Below, in pieces: positions 57,898-64,000 of a stretch of 64,000 nt of DNA. A program made the position numbers and the translations under genes. Under the pieces are notes generated by a model. That model searched no databases. It was given only the letters and a program-made list of their open reading frames with translations, and was not told where the DNA came from. Positions within the stretch are counted from its first letter, which is position 1. Each line of letters starts with the position of its first letter. This stretch comes from Candidatus Nanohalarchaeota archaeon. GTDB taxonomy: Archaea > Nanohalarchaeota > Nanosalinia > Nanosalinales > JAFCCC01. Location: contig JAFCCC010000001.1 in the NCBI GenBank assembly GCA_017610385.1, positions 62,001 to 126,000 of the forward strand, written 5' to 3'.

Positions 57898-57948
57898 TTT
57901 AACACCCTCTGGTACAATACTTCATAACAGCACAACACTCAAGATCCT

Positions 57949-58620
57949 TCATTTCTCTAAAATGTAAATTCCTCCAAAATTTTTGATTATCTTAAAATTT
58001 GTACGTGAAAGTAGATCTTGAAGTTCTATATGAGAATATCTTGAAACAGTAACCAAAAAACCACATCCGCCAAAAGTACGATAAATTTTAGAAGTCAACA
58101 ACCACAATGCGGAATGTAATCTATGCTTCATGGAAGGCGCTTTTAGTGCAAACTGCACCGCACAACGTCCGTTTTGAGCAAGATTCTGATAAAATTTTTC
58201 CAAAGTTCGTAAAGACAAATAGGCTGGCAAATGATAAAAAGTCTCAAGACAAATAATTGCATCTACTGGTTGTTCTAACTTCAATTCGGACAAATCTTGC
58301 AAAATAAGACGATAATTTTTAAAATTATGATTTTTTAATACCGTGTCTGCTTTTTTTAAGGCGGTAGGAGACACATCAACACCCAAAACTCTGTAATTTA
58401 AACCAAGAAGCTGAGTTGCAATTCGCGCCAAGGGACCGATTCCAGCATCAAGAATTGCGCCATCTTGTTTGATTTTGGGTAAAATTTCCTTTTTTATGAT
58501 TTCTATATCTGAATCCGTATGCATCTGAATAACCTTGGCGCTCGCAGTCTTTCCTAAAACTACGTGTTCTGATCGTTGTTTTTTTGACTTTTCTTCCCAC
58601 ACTGTAGAATACCATTTCAC
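57949..58620 (-). CDS. class I SAM-dependent methyltransferase
   Basis: GAILDAGIGPLARIATQLLG...VLGVDVSPTALKKA, DAIICLETFYHL. Confidence 0.88.
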   Translation of the reverse strand: MKWYSTVWEEKSKKQRSEHVVLGKTASAKVIQMHTDSDIEIIKKEILPKIKQDGAILDAGIGPLARIATQLLGLNYRVLGVDVSPTALKKADTVLKNHNFKNYRLILQDLSELKLEQPVDAIICLETFYHLPAYLSLRTLEKFYQNLAQNGRCAVQFALKAPSMKHRLHSALWLLTSKIYRTFGGCGFLVTVSRYSHIELQDLLSRTNFKIIKNFGGIYILEK

Positions 58621-61202
58621 CCCGAATCCACCTCGTAAGTTAGAATCTTCCAGATTTTTACAAATCCGTTATCAAAAACTTTTTCAAATTCTGGCATTTC
58701 GTTTCCGTCTCTTAAATACAATTTGACTAAATTTGCATTAACAGATTCTTTAGGAACATAAACCAAACCAGACATTCCATAGTATGGATCAAAATGAGGA
58801 CAGCCGGGAATTGTTGGCGAGTCCTCAGGAACTGCGAACTTTTTTATCCCATTTTTCGAACAAAAAGTACTAAAATGTGCTGTGTTTCCTGCATAATCTC
58901 TGAAAATTGGTGCAGCAGTAACAGTTAAAGATGTATTTGAAATCAAAACAGGGATAAAAATCTTTGGAGAATTTGTTACACAGTTTGCACCCGATTTAAC
59001 ACAATAAGTTAGGTACGTTTTTCCTTCTGATTGTGCTTGTTTTTCAAACTGAAAATTTTGTAAAACAGTATACTTAGAATTATTTCTATTGTGAATTTGA
59101 GTAACCGCAGAATATTTTCCAATCATAGTATAATCTAATACAATATAATTAACTCCAAAATCCTTAAGCCACCCCAACCACGAATCATATTCCTGGTCAC
59201 TAAAAAAATCAGCTAGTCTTTCATGAATTAAGTCTCCATTATCAAAAGTGTATGTGTTTCCACCCCCATCTGCGAATGCAGGTCTAGAGCCTATAACTTC
59301 AAACCAGTATCCATAATCCCACCAAGATAAAACAGTAGAATTTGCGGGCGTTTCAAGTCTTAAGTAATCTAAACTTTCCATCCATGCTTTGTTAGGAGAA
59401 CCACCAATTCCCTTCGCCATAGAGTCTGCATTAACTATATTGATTCTAATGGTTGGGATTAATATTAATGTCAAAATAATTAAAAAAACCCCAATTTTTG
59501 CATAATTTGCTTTAATTGATTTAATTTGTTTAGAGATAAACTCTCCGAGTTGAGTTATCAGTAGTGAATTTTTAATCTCAGTAATTAACATAACAAAGCC
59601 GTATCCTGCAAAGAATGCAACCGGCTGAGCAGTCAAGAAAATAATTCTTGCTTTTTGGGCTGACCCGTATAAAGCAGACAATAACCACAACAAAAGCAAG
59701 ATATAATACCACTTAAACTCAATTTTACGAGTAATTTTTTCTGAATTAAACAAGGAAAGCAAAATAATGCTCGTAATCATTATTATAAGATATGGAGTAA
59801 AAATTAAGCTGAAGTTCTGAACTGTGATATTTTTCATGAGCATAAATAACATTAAAATCAATGCAAACATGGAAGCGAAGCTTATTCCATAAACCGTCCT
59901 CGCAGAAACTTCATCTTTCTTTTTAAATTTGCGATAAAACATTAATAAAATCAATGTTCCCATCACTGTTAAGCCAACTAAAGCAAAAGTCCAAGGACTA
60001 AAATATTCTGAAAATTTAGATAAAAATGAAGATAAATGTGCTTTTGCTCCAAAAGCGCCTAACTGACTTACAGTTTGCATCGCAGATGCAGGATTATTCT
60101 CCGCAACCGTGTTTCCAACAACTCCTGACGTTGAACGACTTTGTGACGCCAGACGAATTAATCCAGTAGTATATTTAGACATGTTTTGAGAAAATAATGG
60201 CATTAAAAGAAGTATGAAAAGACCAATTACACATAAAACAGGAATGAGATAGGGTAATTTTTTCTTGGAAACCCCTTTGTATTTGCCCGCGAGGTATCTT
60301 ATCCAAATTAAACCTAAAATGCCCATAGAAGCTAAAAATAAGGAACTAGGAATTCTAAATGACCCACTACTCAAAGCAAATGCCAAGAAATTCCCTATTA
60401 ATAATGTTGGAGTAAAGGCGCAAACCAGTGCTTCTGTGTCTTCATTAAACAATAAAACAATGAATGCTGTAAGCGGATACAATAAAAATAAGTGTTGTGT
60501 TCCCCCCCAGGAAGTCATTGAAATCGCTAAAAAGATTCCAGAAAGAATTCCTGCGCCCCAGGATTTTCTCTTCCATGCACGAACAATAAAATAAATTGAT
60601 AAAAGCATTAAAACGCCTGCAATAGCTTCTTTTTCAAACCAGCCAGCAGAAGATCTGTGTAAAACCGCCGCAGAGGTGGCTAAGAAAAAAGAAGAAGAAA
60701 GACCGACCCATTTATTAGAAACTTCTTTGCCAATAAAATACATTACAACAACCATTAAAGCCCCCATTAATGCTGGATAAATTTGGGTCCAGCTTAAAAA
60801 ATCAATATTTGTCAACCAATTGAAAAATTTAAACAAATACGCAGGAATTGCACTTTCTCCTGCGAAAAAACCAAAGGAAGTTGGAGCAGAATATGGAAAA
60901 GACCTTAAAAAATCTACAACTGGAACTGCGCCATATTTAACAATACTATAACTCATTTTAGAAATCTGATAAGGGTCCAAAGCCTGAAGATATTGTATAG
61001 ATTTTAAAGGAATCAGTCGAATCTTCATTGCAAGGTAAAAGATTAATAATAATAATGCTGGCGGGAGCGCTTTCCAAAACGTGTTCTTTACCCAACGCCA
61101 TTTCACCTTTTGAATAAAGTTCATAAGCATAATTTCAAATTGGAAGTTAAGTTTAAATGCTTTCATTAAGTTGTTAATAAAAAGATGACAAAAACGAATC
61201 AA
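58617..61202 (-). CDS. aglB: oligosaccharyltransferase STT3/AglB
   Basis: VLSWWDYGYWFEVIGSRPAFADGG (WWDYG motif), about 12 TM; true start likely an internal ATG (e.g. MLMNFIQK). Confidence 0.93.
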   Translation of the reverse strand: MIRFCHLFINNLMKAFKLNFQFEIMLMNFIQKVKWRWVKNTFWKALPPALLLLIFYLAMKIRLIPLKSIQYLQALDPYQISKMSYSIVKYGAVPVVDFLRSFPYSAPTSFGFFAGESAIPAYLFKFFNWLTNIDFLSWTQIYPALMGALMVVVMYFIGKEVSNKWVGLSSSFFLATSAAVLHRSSAGWFEKEAIAGVLMLLSIYFIVRAWKRKSWGAGILSGIFLAISMTSWGGTQHLFLLYPLTAFIVLLFNEDTEALVCAFTPTLLIGNFLAFALSSGSFRIPSSLFLASMGILGLIWIRYLAGKYKGVSKKKLPYLIPVLCVIGLFILLLMPLFSQNMSKYTTGLIRLASQSRSTSGVVGNTVAENNPASAMQTVSQLGAFGAKAHLSSFLSKFSEYFSPWTFALVGLTVMGTLILLMFYRKFKKKDEVSARTVYGISFASMFALILMLFMLMKNITVQNFSLIFTPYLIIMITSIILLSLFNSEKITRKIEFKWYYILLLLWLLSALYGSAQKARIIFLTAQPVAFFAGYGFVMLITEIKNSLLITQLGEFISKQIKSIKANYAKIGVFLIILTLILIPTIRINIVNADSMAKGIGGSPNKAWMESLDYLRLETPANSTVLSWWDYGYWFEVIGSRPAFADGGGNTYTFDNGDLIHERLADFFSDQEYDSWLGWLKDFGVNYIVLDYTMIGKYSAVTQIHNRNNSKYTVLQNFQFEKQAQSEGKTYLTYCVKSGANCVTNSPKIFIPVLISNTSLTVTAAPIFRDYAGNTAHFSTFCSKNGIKKFAVPEDSPTIPGCPHFDPYYGMSGLVYVPKESVNANLVKLYLRDGNEMPEFEKVFDNGFVKIWKILTYEVDSG

Positions 61203-61655
61203 ATTACTAAAAAGAAAAATGAACTTTTAACTTTCTTAAACAAGTTCGATAAAAATTATTTATATTTAGGATTAACAATTGCCATTATTCTTTTAATTAT
61301 GATAATTCATACTGCAAAAATTGAAAACAATTCGTTCTCTTTTGGTTTTTGTAATTATAGCATAAGTTGTTCTGGAATTTCATTAGGTAATGTATGTTTA
61401 GGAGGCAAAGTGAAAAGTGTTTCTTGTATAAATCCTGAAAATTATACAGAAGAATATAGAATGGTAGAAATGAATTGCGCGTTAGAAGCAAATGCTATCT
61501 GTAAATCTCCAGAGGTTGAAGATTTTGAATGGATTAATTCTTCAGAATATAACGGGAAAAATTGTCAAGAGTGGAAAGCAATTTATCCAAAGATAACTTT
61601 AATAAGTTGTAATCAAACCTTTGCAGATATAACTCAGTATTCCTTATTGCGGTGA
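61185..61655 (+). CDS. hypothetical single-TM protein
   Basis: TM segment then a Cys-containing extracytoplasmic region; upstream of secF. Confidence 0.5.
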   Translation: MTKTNQITKKKNELLTFLNKFDKNYLYLGLTIAIILLIMIIHTAKIENNSFSFGFCNYSISCSGISLGNVCLGGKVKSVSCINPENYTEEYRMVEMNCALEANAICKSPEVEDFEWINSSEYNGKNCQEWKAIYPKITLISCNQTFADITQYSLLR

Positions 61656-61665
61656 GATGTAAATT

Positions 61666-62556
61666 ATGATCAAAATTAATATTGAATCAAAGTTTAGAAA
61701 AACATTTAGTTCGATCTGGAAGAATTACGAAAAGTTTTTAGTAATTCCAATCTTGTTGGTTGTATTATCTGTAGCAATCATTGGAATTAATTATCAAAAA
61801 AATGGTTGGTTTTTAAAGAAAGGTATTGATTTTTCTGGTGGAACCGAAGTTATATTGTCTGTTCAAGGAGATCTAAATTTTGTTGGAGGTGTTTTTGAAA
61901 AAATAACTGGTTCAGAAGTAGTTATAAGAACTCTTGGTTCTGGAGAAGAACGGTGGGTTTCATTTACTACCGCAAAACATCTAGAAAAAGAGTCTTTGGA
62001 AGCGAAATTAACAGAAGAGGGTGTTACTTATTCCGGATTAAGTCTCAGAAATTTGGGTTCATCGGTTTCCTCAGCTTTCTTTAAACAGGCATTAATTGCA
62101 CTAATTGTTGCTTTTATTTTAATGAGTCTGGTTGTTTTTATTGCATTCCGAACAGCAATTCCTTCTGCAGCTGCTATTTTATCTGTTGTAGTAGATATAA
62201 CAATTGCTATTGGCTTAATGTCTTTGTTTAATATAGAATTAACACTGGGTTCTTTAGCCGCGTTATTAATGTTAATTGGTTATTCTGTTGATACTGACAT
62301 TTTACTCTCAACGAGAATAATTAAAGATCGTACTGGAAATTTAGAAGAAATAACATTTGGTGCAATGAAAACTGGACTAACTATGTCTGTAACATCAATC
62401 TCTGCCTTCTTGGTCTTATTATTTGTTTCTTCGTCCGCGACATTAGATTCAATTGCCATTGTAATTATATTTGGGTTGCTAGCAGATATTCCCTCAACTT
62501 GGTTCCAGAACGCAGTGATTTTAAAAAGATACGCAGAAAAGAGGTTTAAAAAATGA
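61666..62556 (+). CDS. secF: preprotein export protein SecF
   Basis: KKGIDFSGGTEV, GYSVDTDILLSTRI, multiple TM. Confidence 0.93.
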   Translation: MIKINIESKFRKTFSSIWKNYEKFLVIPILLVVLSVAIIGINYQKNGWFLKKGIDFSGGTEVILSVQGDLNFVGGVFEKITGSEVVIRTLGSGEERWVSFTTAKHLEKESLEAKLTEEGVTYSGLSLRNLGSSVSSAFFKQALIALIVAFILMSLVVFIAFRTAIPSAAAILSVVVDITIAIGLMSLFNIELTLGSLAALLMLIGYSVDTDILLSTRIIKDRTGNLEEITFGAMKTGLTMSVTSISAFLVLLFVSSSATLDSIAIVIIFGLLADIPSTWFQNAVILKRYAEKRFKK

Positions 62557-64000
62557 ATTGGAAGGCTCTTTTTAAAGATTTTAGGATTTGGATACTTATC
62601 ATAGCCCTATTAATTTCAATAGTTGCAATAGGACCTCATTATGTTCAAAACGGAGATAAACTTAGTTTAGGAACTAATTTGAAATATGGATTAGACTTAC
62701 AGGGGGGTTCTCGTATCTTGGTTAAACCAACAGGTAATGCAACTACAGAAGATATGGAAGCGGTGATACAAACTTTACAAACAAGGATTAGTGCGTTTGG
62801 TTTGAAAGAAGCGGTTATTAGACCAGTAACTTCTTTGAATGAGTGGTATGTTCAATTAGATGTTGCGGATACGAACGTTTCAGAATTAAAGAAATTAATT
62901 GAAGAAGAGGGGAACTTTGAGGCCAGAATATCTATTTTAGCTAAGAATGCACAAAATCTTCTCCTTGGTCAAGAAAAATATCTGGTTTTTGCAGGAGAAG
63001 ATTATCTTGATATTAACAACAACACATATGTTTTGAATGATACTTTTTCTTTAAGTTCTGGGAATCATAACATTTCCCTAAAAGTCGTTAATTTTACACA
63101 AGAGGGAGCTGTTTTATCTACTTTAGCCTTTTCTGGCGCAGATATAGAAATGGTCTTGACTGATGTTCAGCATTCTAGAGTCTATCCGCAAGGAAGCGGC
63201 TGGAGATTTGAATTTCAAACAATCATTAAAAAAGGTGCGGCAGAGAGATTCAAAGACATTACACAGGCTTTAGAAGTGGTTCTTTCTGGAGAAGCAAGTG
63301 GTAATGCGTATTTGAACGCCAATTTAGAATTATACTTAGATGGTAAGTTAATGGATTCTTTGAGAATCGGGTCTGAATTTAAAAAGGATATTGTAACTAG
63401 TCCCTCTATTTCAGGAGGAGCAGAAACAAAAGATGCGGCAGTAACCCAAATGAAGTACTTACGTTCTATTTTACAAAATAGATTGCCAGTTCCAATTTCA
63501 ATTGTAAGTGTAAGCACGATTTCACCAGCATTAGGAAAATATTTTATTAGAATTGCTTTACTTTCTATTTTAGCATCGATTTTGACAGTAGGAACTATTA
63601 TTTTTATAAGATATAGAAAACCCAGCATTGCTATTCCAGTTATTATTACAGGTTTGTCAGAAGTTATTATCATATTTGGAATCGCAGCATTAATTAAGTG
63701 GACATTGGATCTTCCGTCTATTGCAGGTATTATTGCTGCAATAGGTACTGGAGTAGATGATCAGATCGTTATTACAGATGAAAGAAATAAACAAGAAAAA
63801 GAAGTAAGAAGTATCAGATCAAGATTAAAAAGAGCGTTCTTTATCATCTTTACTGCATTCTTCACAACAGTTGCAGCTATGTTGCCTTTGAGTTTTGTTG
63901 GGGCAGGATCGATTAAAGGATTCGCGATTACCACAATTATTGGTGTAACAATTGGTGTTCTAATCACCAGACCAGCATATGCACGAGTTTTAGAACATTT
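62553..64000 (+). CDS. secD: preprotein export protein SecD (3' end truncated by the window)
   Basis: starts ATGAATTGGAAGGC overlapping the secF stop; reads NLKYGLDLQGGSRILV..., AAIGTGVDDQIVITDE. Confidence 0.92.
   Translation, partial: MNWKALFKDFRIWILIIALLISIVAIGPHYVQNGDKLSLGTNLKYGLDLQGGSRILVKPTGNATTEDMEAVIQTLQTRISAFGLKEAVIRPVTSLNEWYVQLDVADTNVSELKKLIEEEGNFEARISILAKNAQNLLLGQEKYLVFAGEDYLDINNNTYVLNDTFSLSSGNHNISLKVVNFTQEGAVLSTLAFSGADIEMVLTDVQHSRVYPQGSGWRFEFQTIIKKGAAERFKDITQALEVVLSGEASGNAYLNANLELYLDGKLMDSLRIGSEFKKDIVTSPSISGGAETKDAAVTQMKYLRSILQNRLPVPISIVSVSTISPALGKYFIRIALLSILASILTVGTIIFIRYRKPSIAIPVIITGLSEVIIIFGIAALIKWTLDLPSIAGIIAAIGTGVDDQIVITDERNKQEKEVRSIRSRLKRAFFIIFTAFFTTVAAMLPLSFVGAGSIKGFAITTIIGVTIGVLITRPAYARVLEH

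Noticed and set aside
63215-63967. Minus-strand ORFs at the window end
   Set aside because: Antisense to secD, whose plus-strand frame is strongly supported
1-64000. CRISPR arrays, rRNA genes, IS elements or integrases
   Set aside because: No regularly spaced repeats, rRNA sequence or transposase/integrase motifs seen

Overview
AT-rich archaeal chromosomal window: archaeal GlyRS, TrpRS and PheRS, Spt5/L11/L1/L10, MinD, FtsZ, SecE/SecF/SecD and AglB. A DPANN-like lineage is plausible but not proven from this window. Housekeeping blocks are 2.4-11.2 kb (aaRS genes, tRNA-Trp), 15-25 kb (leuS, ftsZ, secE-spt5-rpl11-rpl1-rpl10), 25-37 kb (amino-acid catabolism, Isc, thiol-redox) and 61-64 kb (secFD). 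Accessory blocks are an AbiE-type toxin-antitoxin plus a duplicated unknown family (11.4-14.8 kb) and a large surface-glycan / N-glycosylation island (39-61 kb). Main candidates: (i) a glycan-sulfation module containing a pyruvate-kinase/ATP-sulfurylase fusion, CysC and a sulfotransferase; (ii) an adjacent five-gene sugar-activation operon with nucleotidyltransferase::APH-like kinase and HAD(KdsC-like)::SIS(KdsD-like) fusions flanked by two paralogous glycosyltransferase-like genes; (iii) a tRNA-Trp with a ~177-nt highly structured intron directly upstream of trpS; (iv) a four-gene prepilin-like cassette; (v) a tandem GILT-like thiol oxidoreductase; (vi) several gene remnants (amber-interrupted paralogue, frameshifted GT4, chimeric GT2/GT4). 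All assignments come from reading motifs and translations; no database search was run.
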